A stretch of DNA of 57,162 nucleotides, taken from Candidatus Caccoplasma merdipullorum. Its GTDB lineage: Bacteria > Bacteroidota > Bacteroidia > Bacteroidales > G3-4614. This document shows positions 8,546 to 16,712 of the stretch, in pieces; position 1 is the stretch's first letter, and each line of letters starts with the position of its first letter. The position numbers and the translations under genes are program-made. The stretch covers positions 1 to 57,162 of the forward strand of contig JADIMW010000083.1 in the NCBI GenBank assembly GCA_017694415.1, read 5' to 3'. A model generated the notes under the pieces. It ran no database searches, had not been told where the DNA came from, and was given only the letters and a program-made list of their open reading frames with translations.

Positions 8546-9808
8546 ATGGAATTAAAAAGAATTGTAGTAACAGGTCTGGGTGCAGTTACCCCACTGGGGA
8601 ACGACGTGGAAAGCACGTGGAATTCCCTCGTGAACGGAGTAAGCGGTGCCGGGCCTATTACTCTATTCGATGCTTCGCTTTTCAAGACGAAATTCGCCTG
8701 TGAAGTAAAGAATTTCGATCCCTCCCAATATATCGACCGCAAGGAAGCCCGCAAACTCGACCGATATGCCGCTTTGGCATTGTCGTCGGCGGTACAGGCC
8801 GTCGAAGACGCCGCTTTCGACATGGAGAAACTGGACAAGGATCGCGTAGGCGTAGTCTATTCGGCAGGCATCGGAGGATTAAAAACATTCGAAGAGGAAG
8901 TAGGCTATTATTTCCAGCATCAGGAAAACGGTCCGCGTTTCAGCCCGTTCTTTATCCCCAAGATAATAGTGGACATCGCGGCCGGTCATATATCGATGCG
9001 TTACGGATTCCGCGGTCCCAACTATGCCACGGTATCGGCATGCGCATCATCGACCAATGCCATAATAGATGCGTTTAACCTGTTGCGACTGGGAAAAGCC
9101 GACGTTATAGTAACCGGTGGAGCAGAAGCCGGAGTAAACATAACAGGAATAGGAGGATTCAATGCAATGCACGCCCTCTCCACCCGCAACGACTCGCCCC
9201 AGACGGCAAGCCGTCCGTTCAGCGCAAGCCGCGACGGATTCGTACTCGGCGAAGGAGCAGCATGTCTTGTACTTGAAGAGTTGAACCATGCGTTGGCACG
9301 CGGAGCCAAAATATATGCCGAAGTAATAGGCGGCGGCATGTCGGCCGATGCATACCACCTTACCGCATCGCACCCCGAAGGATTGGGAGCAAAACTCGTA
9401 ATCCAGAACGCACTTGCCGATGCCGAAATATCGCCCGAAGACGTAGATTACATCAACGTACACGGCACATCCACACCGGTAGGCGACATATCGGAGGTAA
9501 AAGCGATAAAAGCCGTATTCGGCGAACACGCCAAGAAGATAAATATCAGTTCCACCAAATCCATGTCGGGGCACCTGCTCGGAGCAGCCGGAGCATTCGA
9601 AGCATTGGTTTGCGTAAAAACAGTGGAAAACGATATAATACCTCCTACGATAAATCATGAAGAAGGCGATAACGACCCCGAAATAGACTATTCGCTCAAC
9701 TATACTTTCAACAAGGCTCAAAAGAGAACCGTGAATATAGCATTGTCGAATACGTTCGGATTCGGTGGACACAACGCAAGTCTTATCGTGAAGAAATTCG
9801 TAAAATAA
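8546..9808 (+). CDS. fabF: Beta-ketoacyl-ACP synthase II FabF
   Basis: FabF condenses malonyl-ACP with acyl-ACP in chain elongation. The 420-residue protein carries the complete Cys-His-His triad: C166 in VSACASST, H306 in NVHGTSTPVGD and H343 in SMSGHLLGAAGA. The thiolase-fold glycine-rich end TFGFGGHNASLI is present. It lies directly between acpP and rnc; the rnc start codon follows the fabF stop with no gap, so translation is probably coupled. Confidence 0.98.
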   Translation: MELKRIVVTGLGAVTPLGNDVESTWNSLVNGVSGAGPITLFDASLFKTKFACEVKNFDPSQYIDRKEARKLDRYAALALSSAVQAVEDAAFDMEKLDKDRVGVVYSAGIGGLKTFEEEVGYYFQHQENGPRFSPFFIPKIIVDIAAGHISMRYGFRGPNYATVSACASSTNAIIDAFNLLRLGKADVIVTGGAEAGVNITGIGGFNAMHALSTRNDSPQTASRPFSASRDGFVLGEGAACLVLEELNHALARGAKIYAEVIGGGMSADAYHLTASHPEGLGAKLVIQNALADAEISPEDVDYINVHGTSTPVGDISEVKAIKAVFGEHAKKINISSTKSMSGHLLGAAGAFEALVCVKTVENDIIPPTINHEEGDNDPEIDYSLNYTFNKAQKRTVNIALSNTFGFGGHNASLIVKKFVK

Positions 9809-10660
9809 GTGCTTAAGAAACTATACAACAAAATAAGGCTTTTTGCGTTGAAACGCAAGGAGCCTTATTCGTCTCTGTACAAACTGCTCGGATTCATTCC
9901 CGACGACATCGCCCCGTACCGCGAAGCCGTATCCCACTGTTCGGCAGGAATAAAAACCAAATACGGACGACCGTTGAACAACGAACGTCTGGAGTTCCTC
10001 GGCGACACGGTATTGGGAATGGCCGTAAGCGACATAATATACCGTCGGTTTCCCGGGCGTCGCGAAGGATTTCTGTCCAACGTACGTTCGCGCATAGTAC
10101 AACGGAAGAGCCTCGACGCCATAGCCCAGAAAATGAACATATCGCAGTTGCTTAAGACGTCCGCCAACATGAAGATAACCAACAACCATATCGGCGGCAA
10201 CGCCCTCGAAGCGTTGATAGGGGCGATATATATCGACAAAGGATACGAAGCCGCGGTAAAATTCGTAAGCAATAAAATAATAACCCCCCATATCGACCTC
10301 GAAAAAGTGGCGGCGAGCGAAAACAATTTCAAATCGCGGCTTATGGAGTGGGGGCAGAAAACCGGAGCCCAAATAGAATACAAGTTAAAAGAAACACATA
10401 CCGATTCGTACAACCGCAGTTCATTCACATTCGAACTTCTTGTCGAAGGAATAGTTTCAGGAACAGGTACCGGATTCTCCAAGAAAGAAGCCCAGCAAGC
10501 AGCGGCAGGGAAAGTTTATAAAAAAATAATGACACAAGAGTCATTTGTAAATAGTATCTTTGCCATACGAAACGCGAGGCTCGACAAGCACGAGTCGGCA
10601 GACGGGCAACCCGTTGCAGAAGAAGCCGCAACCGTTACGGCAAACATTACGGAACAATAA
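9809..10660 (+). CDS. rnc: Ribonuclease III
   Basis: RNase III cleaves double-stranded RNA in rRNA and mRNA processing. The catalytic signature NERLEFLGDTVL at residues 58-69 contains the metal-binding acidic residues. A second acidic cluster is at NALEALIGAIYID (about 130-142), and a double-stranded RNA-binding domain spans roughly residues 170-240. The start is GTG immediately after the fabF TAA, with no better ATG nearby before the conserved region. The protein has an unusually long, low-complexity tail of about 35 residues after the RNA-binding domain, rich in Ala, Glu and Thr. Confidence 0.96.
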   Translation: MLKKLYNKIRLFALKRKEPYSSLYKLLGFIPDDIAPYREAVSHCSAGIKTKYGRPLNNERLEFLGDTVLGMAVSDIIYRRFPGRREGFLSNVRSRIVQRKSLDAIAQKMNISQLLKTSANMKITNNHIGGNALEALIGAIYIDKGYEAAVKFVSNKIITPHIDLEKVAASENNFKSRLMEWGQKTGAQIEYKLKETHTDSYNRSSFTFELLVEGIVSGTGTGFSKKEAQQAAAGKVYKKIMTQESFVNSIFAIRNARLDKHESADGQPVAEEAATVTANITEQ

Positions 10661-10680
10661 CGAATTAAAAAAATAGAGCT

Positions 10681-12198
10681 ATGAGAAAAAAAGCATTATT
10701 GATGATTCTCGACGGCTGGGGAATCGGTAAGCACAACAAAGCCGATGTAATCTATTCAACACCGACACCGTATTGGGATTATCTGGTAAAAACATACCCC
10801 AACTCGCAGCTTCAGGCCAGCGGCGAAAACGTAGGATTGCCCGACGGACAGATGGGTAACTCCGAAGTAGGACACCTCAACATAGGAGCAGGCCGCATCG
10901 TATATCAGGATCTCGTAAAAATAAACAAGGCGTGCGCCGACAACTCCATAATGGAAAACCCCGAAATAAAAAGCGCGTTCAGCTACGCCGCCACGACGGG
11001 CAAAAACATACACTTTATGGGGCTGACCTCCGACGGAGGCGTACACAGTTCGCTCGACCACCTCTACAAACTCTGTGAAATAGCAAAAGAATACGGCATA
11101 CAAAACGCCTATATCCACTGCTTCATGGACGGGCGCGACACCGACCCGAAGAGCGGAAAAGGATTCATAAAAGAACTCACCGAGCACTGCAAGGCAAGCG
11201 CAGGCCGCATAGCATCCATAATAGGCCGTTACTATGCAATGGACCGCGACAAACGGTGGGAGCGCGTAAAAGAAGCATACGACCTGTTGGTAAAAGGAGT
11301 GGGCAAACCCGCAACCGACATGGTGGCAGCCATGCAAGAATCGTATGACGAAGGCGTAACCGACGAATTCATCAAGCCGATAGTAAACAGCACGTTCGAC
11401 GGAACAATAAAAGAAGGCGATGCCGTAATCTTCTTCAACTACCGCAACGACCGCGCCAAAGAACTGACGATAGTCCTCACCCAGCAGGACATGCCCGATT
11501 ACGGCATGAAGACGATACCCGGACTGCAATACTACTGCATGACCCCGTACGACGCATCGTTCAAAGGCGTACACATACTGTTCGACAAGGAAAACGTGGT
11601 AAACACCCTCGGCGAATACCTCTCCTCACAAGGAAAGAGCCAGCTGCACATAGCCGAGACGGAGAAATACGCCCACGTAACCTTCTTCTTCAACGGCGGA
11701 CGCGAAACACCGTACGAAGGCGAAGACCGCATCCTCGTACCCTCTCCAAAAGTCGCCACCTACGACCTCAAACCCGAAATGAGCGTTTACGAAGTAAAAG
11801 ACAAACTCGTAGCAGCGATAAAAGAAGACAAATACGATTTCATCGTGGTAAACTATGCAAACGGCGACATGGTAGGGCACACCGGCGTATATGAAGCAAT
11901 AGAAAAAGCCGTCGTAGCCGTCGATAAGTGCGTAAACGAAGTAATAGAAGCCGCCAAAGCCACAGGGTACGAAGCAATAATAATAGCCGACCACGGAAAC
12001 GCCGACAATGCAGTAAACGCCGACGGGACACCCAATACCGCCCACTCGCTCAATCCCGTACCGTGCATATACGTTACAAACAACAAGTCGGCAAAAGTAA
12101 ACAACGGAATACTTGCCGACGTAGCCCCGTCGATACTCCATATCATGGGACTGCCCCAACCGGCCGAGATGACGGGAAAAGACTTAATAGAAGACTAA
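10681..12198 (+). CDS. gpmI: 2,3-bisphosphoglycerate-independent phosphoglycerate mutase
   Basis: GpmI interconverts 3- and 2-phosphoglycerate in glycolysis with two metal ions. The 505-residue length is standard. D11 in ILDGWGIG, the phosphoserine S61 in [15 protein letters not shown], the [12 protein letters not shown] motif near residues 150-160, [14 protein letters not shown] near 393-406 and [11 protein letters not shown] near 440-450 give a complete active site. It begins 20 bases after rnc and is probably in the same transcript as acpP-fabF-rnc. Confidence 0.98.
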   Translation: MRKKALLMILDGWGIGKHNKADVIYSTPTPYWDYLVKTYPNSQLQASGENVGLPDGQMGNSEVGHLNIGAGRIVYQDLVKINKACADNSIMENPEIKSAFSYAATTGKNIHFMGLTSDGGVHSSLDHLYKLCEIAKEYGIQNAYIHCFMDGRDTDPKSGKGFIKELTEHCKASAGRIASIIGRYYAMDRDKRWERVKEAYDLLVKGVGKPATDMVAAMQESYDEGVTDEFIKPIVNSTFDGTIKEGDAVIFFNYRNDRAKELTIVLTQQDMPDYGMKTIPGLQYYCMTPYDASFKGVHILFDKENVVNTLGEYLSSQGKSQLHIAETEKYAHVTFFFNGGRETPYEGEDRILVPSPKVATYDLKPEMSVYEVKDKLVAAIKEDKYDFIVVNYANGDMVGHTGVYEAIEKAVVAVDKCVNEVIEAAKATGYEAIIIADHGNADNAVNADGTPNTAHSLNPVPCIYVTNNKSAKVNNGILADVAPSILHIMGLPQPAEMTGKDLIED

Positions 12199-12216
12199 CC
12201 GACAGACGCCCGCCCC

Positions 12217-12804
12217 ATGATACGAATCGGAGATGCAGTAGTAAGCCTCGACGTAATAGAACGCTATTTCTGCTGCGACATAGCCGATTGCAAAGGAGCC
12301 TGCTGCATCGAAGGCGATGCCGGCGCACCGATAACCGACGAAGAGGAGGAGGCACTAAAAGCCTCCCTCCCCTTTGTAAAAGAATACCTGTCGCCGCAAG
12401 CATTGCAAGTCATACAAACACAAGGCGTATCATATACCGATATAGAAGGCGACCTCGTAACCTCGGTAATAGGCAACCGCGACTGCGTGTTCTGCACCTA
12501 TACCACCGACGGAATATGTCTTTGCGCATTAGAGAAGATTTGCGACGAAGGAAAAATCCCGTTCAAAAAACCCGTATCGTGCCACCTCTATCCTGTACGG
12601 ATAACCCGCTATCCCAATTTCACGGCGGTAAATTACGACAGGCGTACGATATGCAGCGGAGCAGAAAAAAAAGGAAAAGCGTTGAAAATACGCGTTTATC
12701 AGTTCTTAAAAGCCCCGCTGATACGCTACTTCGGACAAGAGTGGTACGACGAACTGGCATTCGTGGCAGCAGAATATCTGCGGCAAAAAGGCGAGCAACC
12801 ATAG
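12217..12804 (+). CDS. DUF3109 family cysteine-cluster protein
   Basis: This 195-residue cytoplasmic protein belongs to DUF3109. The N-terminal motif CCDIADCKGACCIEGD (residues 19-34) and later cysteines in CVFCTYTTDGICLCALEKIC (about 89-108) and SCHLYPVRI suggest a metal or iron-sulfur cluster, as in related YkgJ-type CxxC proteins. The function is unknown. It sits 18 bases after gpmI at the end of the acpP-containing operon and just before a strong terminator. Confidence 0.88.
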   Translation: MIRIGDAVVSLDVIERYFCCDIADCKGACCIEGDAGAPITDEEEEALKASLPFVKEYLSPQALQVIQTQGVSYTDIEGDLVTSVIGNRDCVFCTYTTDGICLCALEKICDEGKIPFKKPVSCHLYPVRITRYPNFTAVNYDRRTICSGAEKKGKALKIRVYQFLKAPLIRYFGQEWYDELAFVAAEYLRQKGEQP

Positions 12805-12863
12805 AACCGAGAGCCGAACAAAAACGTTAAACATACGAGACGTTCCACAAACGACAAAAACCG

Positions 12864-12902
12864 TAACGCCCGCCTCACAACATCAGGCAGGCGTTATATT
12901 TT
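12864..12902 (+). terminator. Intrinsic terminator after the acpP-gpmI-DUF3109 operon
   Basis: The arms 12864-12875 and 12885-12896 (TAACGCCCGCCT and AGGCAGGCGTTA) pair over 12 positions with one mismatch and a 9-base loop, followed by a T-rich TATTTT run. Confidence 0.75.
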
Positions 12903-12948
12903 AAAGGCAGAAACCGACAAAAGCCGAAAGACAAAAAACAAACAGCAG

Positions 12949-13875
12949 ATGAAAACAGCAAAACAACTAACCGATCTGATAGGGAATACCCCGATGTTGG
13001 AGATGACCCGTTTCGCCCGGACAAAAGGCGTCGATGCACACATAATAGCCAAACTCGAATACTTCAACCCCGCAGGAAGCGTAAAAGACCGCGTAGCCTT
13101 TGCCATGGTCGAAGACGCCGAGAAAGACGGACGCCTAAAGCCCGGAGCCACGATAATAGAACCCACGAGCGGCAACACCGGCATAGGGTTGGCATTCGTC
13201 TCAACCGTCAAAGGGTACAAGCTGCTACTCACAATGCCCGAAACAATGAGCCTCGAAAGGCGCAATCTGCTTAAGGCGTTCGGAGCAAAAATAGAACTCA
13301 CCCCCGGAGCAGCCGGTATGAGCGGAGCAATAAAAAAAGCCGAAGAGTTGAACCGCGAAATACCCGGTTCCGTAATCCTGCAGCAATTCTCCAATCCGGC
13401 CAACCCCGCGGCGCACGAACACACCACAGCACAAGAAATATGGCGCGACACCGACGGCGAGACAGACCTGTTCGTGGCATGTGTAGGAACAGGCGGGACA
13501 ATAAGCGGAACAGGAGCGAAACTGAAAGAATTGAAGCCGACCATAAAAGTAATAGCCGTCGAACCGGCAGCCTCCCCCGTACTCTCAGGCGGCAAAGCAG
13601 GGCCGCACCGCATACAAGGCATAGGCGCAGGATTCATCCCCGACATATACAACCCCTCGGTAGTAGATGAAATAATAACCGTGCAGAACGAAGACGCCGA
13701 GCAGACGGCACGCACGATAGCCCTTACCGAAGGCGCGCTTGTCGGAATCTCGTCCGGAGCAGCGGCATTTGCCGCCGCCGAAGTAGCAAAACGCCCCGAA
13801 AACAAAGGCAAGAACATCGTAGTACTGTTGCCCGATACAGGCGAACGTTACCTCTCAACAGGCATATTCGGATAA
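12949..13875 (+). CDS. cysK: Cysteine synthase (O-acetylserine sulfhydrylase)
   Basis: This PLP enzyme makes L-cysteine from O-acetylserine and sulfide. The 308-residue protein has the cofactor lysine K46 in NPAGSVKDR, the substrate loop PTSGNTG at residues 72-78, and the phosphate-binding [10 protein letters not shown] near 182-191. GISSGAAA and the [10 protein letters not shown] ending are the family hallmarks. It is bracketed by terminators at 12864 and 13967, so it is a single-gene unit. CysK and CysM are close; the GERYLST ending favours CysK. Confidence 0.96.
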   Translation: MKTAKQLTDLIGNTPMLEMTRFARTKGVDAHIIAKLEYFNPAGSVKDRVAFAMVEDAEKDGRLKPGATIIEPTSGNTGIGLAFVSTVKGYKLLLTMPETMSLERRNLLKAFGAKIELTPGAAGMSGAIKKAEELNREIPGSVILQQFSNPANPAAHEHTTAQEIWRDTDGETDLFVACVGTGGTISGTGAKLKELKPTIKVIAVEPAASPVLSGGKAGPHRIQGIGAGFIPDIYNPSVVDEIITVQNEDAEQTARTIALTEGALVGISSGAAAFAAAEVAKRPENKGKNIVVLLPDTGERYLSTGIFG

Positions 13876-13966
13876 CCCCCGAAGTGGCAAAACGCCACAC
13901 AACAACCCCATTCAAAAAAACAGCGCGAACAGGTAGTAATACCGACAACCAGAACTATAACAAGCA

Positions 13967-14005
13967 GAGCCCCCCGGCATAAAAAGTCGGGAGGCTCGGT
14001 TTATT
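13967..14005 (+). terminator. Terminator after cysK
   Basis: The arms 13967-13978 and 13986-13997 (GAGCCCCCCGGC and GTCGGGAGGCTC) form a GC-rich stem with two imperfect positions and a 7-base A-rich loop. GGTTTATTTAT follows. Confidence 0.6.
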
Positions 14006-14178
14006 TATATGCCCGTACAAACAAAAACGGCAATAGCAGATAATCCCTGCAACAAAACATTACAATACCGTTCAAGTCCCGCCCAAAGCGCAAAAACGGC
14101 GCAAAGCTGTTTTTTTTGAGCAAGAACAGCGCAATAACAACGCCGATTGTCCGTTTAAATCATTAGCGGGAGAGAAAA

Positions 14179-14895
14179 ATGAAAGCAATATTTAAAACAG
14201 TAATATTGACCACGGTTGCGCTGATAATGAGCGGAGCGTCCATAAACGCGCAAAAGCGCAAGATAGAACGCACGCCGTATGTCGATCAGAAAATAATCCA
14301 TTTCGGATTCTCTCTCGGAGTCAGCACACAAAGCCTTAAACTCGTCCCCAACGGCGAAATGAACGAATACGGCGAAATCTGGATGGCGCAAGTCTCCTCG
14401 TTCTCACCCGGATTCAATGTCGGGCTGTTGTGCGACTTTTATCTCTGCCCGTACCTTAACCTGCGTCTCGTCCCCTCGTTCTATTTCGGAAACAAAACCG
14501 TTACGTTTCGCGAAGAATTTTCAGGCGAAGAAATCAAAACCGATGTAAAATCGAACTACATCAACGTCCCCATAGAGCTGAAATACAGTGCCAAGCGAAT
14601 AAACAACTACCGCCCATACATAATGATAGGCGTAGCCCCGTCGTTCGACGTATCGAAAAAGAAAGGCGAACTGCTCAGGTTCAAGACATACGACACATAC
14701 CTCGAAATAGGACTCGGGTGCGACATCTATTTCCCGTTCTTCAAATTTATACCCGAGCTTAAGTTCTGTTTCGGATTACAAGACATACTGCAACGCAAAC
14801 GCGGCGACCTGAAAGACCCGCTCGATTATAAATACACAGCCTCTATTGAACGCGCGCGTTCAAATATGGTAGTCCTGTCGTTCTATTTCGAATAA
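14179..14895 (+). CDS. porT: PorT family outer-membrane beta-barrel protein
   Basis: This 238-residue protein has a signal peptide (residues 1-24, ending INAQ) and then alternating amphipathic strands ending in VVLSFYFE, a typical barrel terminus. The start of the mature part, DQKIIHFGFSLGVSTQSLKL, and the length agree with PorT/SprT, which is required for type IX secretion in Porphyromonas and gliding relatives. The type IX connection is supported by the sorting-tail-bearing GH84 protein at 32760-36062. Other small PorT-family barrels have no secretion role, so the symbol is probable rather than certain. Confidence 0.75.
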   Translation: MKAIFKTVILTTVALIMSGASINAQKRKIERTPYVDQKIIHFGFSLGVSTQSLKLVPNGEMNEYGEIWMAQVSSFSPGFNVGLLCDFYLCPYLNLRLVPSFYFGNKTVTFREEFSGEEIKTDVKSNYINVPIELKYSAKRINNYRPYIMIGVAPSFDVSKKKGELLRFKTYDTYLEIGLGCDIYFPFFKFIPELKFCFGLQDILQRKRGDLKDPLDYKYTASIERARSNMVVLSFYFE

Positions 14896-15037
14896 AAGAA
14901 CAAAAATTCCCCGGGCAAAAACGGCGGCAGACGATACAATGGTAAAAAACGGCAGGACGAAATCCTCCCACGCTGCAACCAAAAGAGAAGAGAGCGGTAA
15001 ATTTAACACATATCACCTCCCACAACTCACCTCCGTA

Positions 15038-16294
15038 TTATTTCAGGACAAGAGAAGAAAGCATCTCCTCCGAAAAAATTTCATTGGCAACCTCCAGAAT
15101 ATCCGACGAAGAGATACGCTCTATTTTTGCAATACTATCGTTCAGCGTATCACACTTCCCAAAATGCAGAAAACACTTGCCGTCGGCCGTTGCGAGATTC
15201 TCGCGATTCTCCTTTCCTATCGCAAGCTGCCCTACGAACTGTTTTTTCGCCGCATTCAGCGCGGAAGCCGACAAGGCATCCCGTCGCATCTTGTCGAGGT
15301 TCTTCCTTACAATAGAAAAACAACGGTTCAAAGTAGAGTGATCCGTACCGAAATAAATACCCCATATACCCGTGTCGGTATAGCATGTAACAACCGATTC
15401 CACGGTATAGACATATCCCCTTTTTTCGCGCAGGGCGACATTCAGGCGGCTGTTCATTCCCGGACCCGCAAGAATATTGCAAGCCAGCAGCAGCGGTACC
15501 CGTTTCTCGCAAAACATATCGTAGCATCTGCCACCGATTATGGCATGAGCCTGATGATTGTCAGACGTTACACATCGGTCGAAACGAGAATATGAAACAG
15601 GAGGGCGTCTGTCGAGAACCGCCGAATCCGACCCGAACCGTTCCGAAAAACGTCCGACACATCTCGAAACCTTGTCGAACGCCGTCCGCCCCGTAAAGAA
15701 AAACACGCAGTTGTCAGGAGTGTATAAAGCCTTCACAAACCGTTTCCCGTCGCCCGGCGAAATGCGGGCAAGAGAATCCGTATCTCCCAGTATGTTATGA
15801 CCAAGAGGGTGGCCGTCAAAGACCAGATTCTCGAATTCATCGTAAATCAGTTCAGCAGGATTGTCGCGGTACGAGTTGATTTCATCGGCGATAACCTCCT
15901 TTTCCCTTATGCTCTCATCAGAGGGAAACCGCGAATTGCACATTATATCCGTCATAAGTTCCACCGCACGCACCATATCCCTTTCAAGAAACACGGAATA
16001 TACAACCGTCTCCTCTTTAGCAGTATAAGCGTTTATTTCTCCGCCGACCCTTTCCATACGGTTCAGAATATGCCATGCCCTCCGTCTCCGCGTTCCCTTG
16101 AACAACATGTGCTCTACATAGTGAGCCAACCCCTCAAGTCCGCACTCCTCATCGCGAGTACCGGCATTGACGGCAAAACCGCAGTACGAGACATCCGAAT
16201 CCGCATAACGGTAAACAATCCTTATGCCGCAATCGAGCGTATCCCAAACATATTCCGAGTTACTGTATAACATAGCAGGCGCAAAAGTAGCCAT
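15038..16294 (-). CDS. M16 family zinc peptidase
   Basis: This 418-residue protein has the inverted zinc motif of pitrilysin-type peptidases: HYVEH at residues 58-62 and a third ligand Glu near 138 in EVIADEINSYRDNP. GGEINAYTAKEETVVYS (84-100) is also conserved. It has the N-terminal active domain and the C-terminal inactive domain in one half-size chain, like the mitochondrial processing peptidase subunits and YmxG/PqqL relatives. No signal peptide is obvious, so it may be cytoplasmic. Translation might instead start at Met8. The substrate is unknown. It is convergent with porT. Confidence 0.9.
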   Translation of the reverse strand: MATFAPAMLYSNSEYVWDTLDCGIRIVYRYADSDVSYCGFAVNAGTRDEECGLEGLAHYVEHMLFKGTRRRRAWHILNRMERVGGEINAYTAKEETVVYSVFLERDMVRAVELMTDIMCNSRFPSDESIREKEVIADEINSYRDNPAELIYDEFENLVFDGHPLGHNILGDTDSLARISPGDGKRFVKALYTPDNCVFFFTGRTAFDKVSRCVGRFSERFGSDSAVLDRRPPVSYSRFDRCVTSDNHQAHAIIGGRCYDMFCEKRVPLLLACNILAGPGMNSRLNVALREKRGYVYTVESVVTCYTDTGIWGIYFGTDHSTLNRCFSIVRKNLDKMRRDALSASALNAAKKQFVGQLAIGKENRENLATADGKCFLHFGKCDTLNDSIAKIERISSSDILEVANEIFSEEMLSSLVLK

Positions 16295-16712
16295 AAAACC
16301 TGTATGCCGAAAAAACTTTTTACAATAAAACTACATGACGGCAGACAAACCGCAGAAGAGAGAGCCTATAAAACGGCCGTCGGTGCTTCTTCTGCTTGTA
16401 AGCATCTTATAATCAGATACGGATGCTATAAAACGTATGTGCAAAATATATTGCTCCATACCATATCAATATCTATTTAACAGGCAAAATACCTAAAAAA
16501 TGCTATTTTATCATGCGGTTGTTTTTTTTGATATTTGCAAAACTTTTTTGAGAAGAGATGTTTATCGGCTGCAAAAAGTGTTTATTTTTGCAGTCTCTAT
16601 ATAAGAAAAAGTCGGCATTAAGTTCTCGCCTTTCAACAGTTGCCGATATGAAGGGACATCTTCAGAGAATAGGAATATTAAGGAAAAATAGGAGCAAAGA
16701 CTCTTTATTTAT
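16295..16712 (+). promoter_or_regulatory. 418-base regulatory region upstream of the TonB receptor operon
   Basis: No gene of convincing quality is present. The stretch holds divergent 5' ends (M16 peptidase leftward, TonB receptor rightward). It contains several -7-like TTTG boxes (16530-16537 GATATTTG; 16583-16590 TATTTTTG), a 9-base-arm palindrome at 16569-16593, and a leader of about 115 bases with a weak TCGGCA/TGCCGA inverted repeat at 16612-16649. The proximal leader is A/G-rich, ending in TATTTATATGAGC at the start codon. Confidence 0.55.
16569..16593 (+). promoter_or_regulatory. Palindromic operator candidate overlapping a -7 box
   Basis: CTGCAAAAA at 16569-16577 and TTTTTGCAG at 16585-16593 are perfect 9-base inverted arms with a 7-base spacer. 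The right half includes TATTTTTG (16583-16590), which fits the -7 consensus TAnnTTTG, with TTTA at 16561-16564 in the -33 position. A dimeric regulator bound here would block initiation. Confidence 0.5.

Noticed and set aside
9047..9772. 241-codon minus-strand frame inside fabF
   Set aside because: Antisense to an intact FabF; Tyr/Cys-rich shadow composition.
10756..11574. 272-codon minus-strand frame inside gpmI
   Set aside because: Fully antisense to a clear GpmI; the translation is a Tyr/Val/Cys-rich shadow.
11928..12830. 300-codon Arg-rich plus frame across the gpmI end and DUF3109
   Set aside because: Out of frame with two real genes; the extreme Arg/Thr/Pro content marks a frame shadow.
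16389..16402. 14-base word shared with 32565-32578
   Set aside because: The flanks do not align, and a 14-mer coding for a leucine-rich signal-like peptide can recur by chance; not called a repeat element.
16340..16450. Possible riboswitch upstream of the TonB operon
   Set aside because: Short inverted repeats (GCAGAAGA/TCTTCTGC, AGCATC/GATGCT) are present, but none of the conserved cores of cobalamin, TPP, FMN or SAM riboswitches is visible, and the stretch probably lies upstream of the mapped-like promoter.
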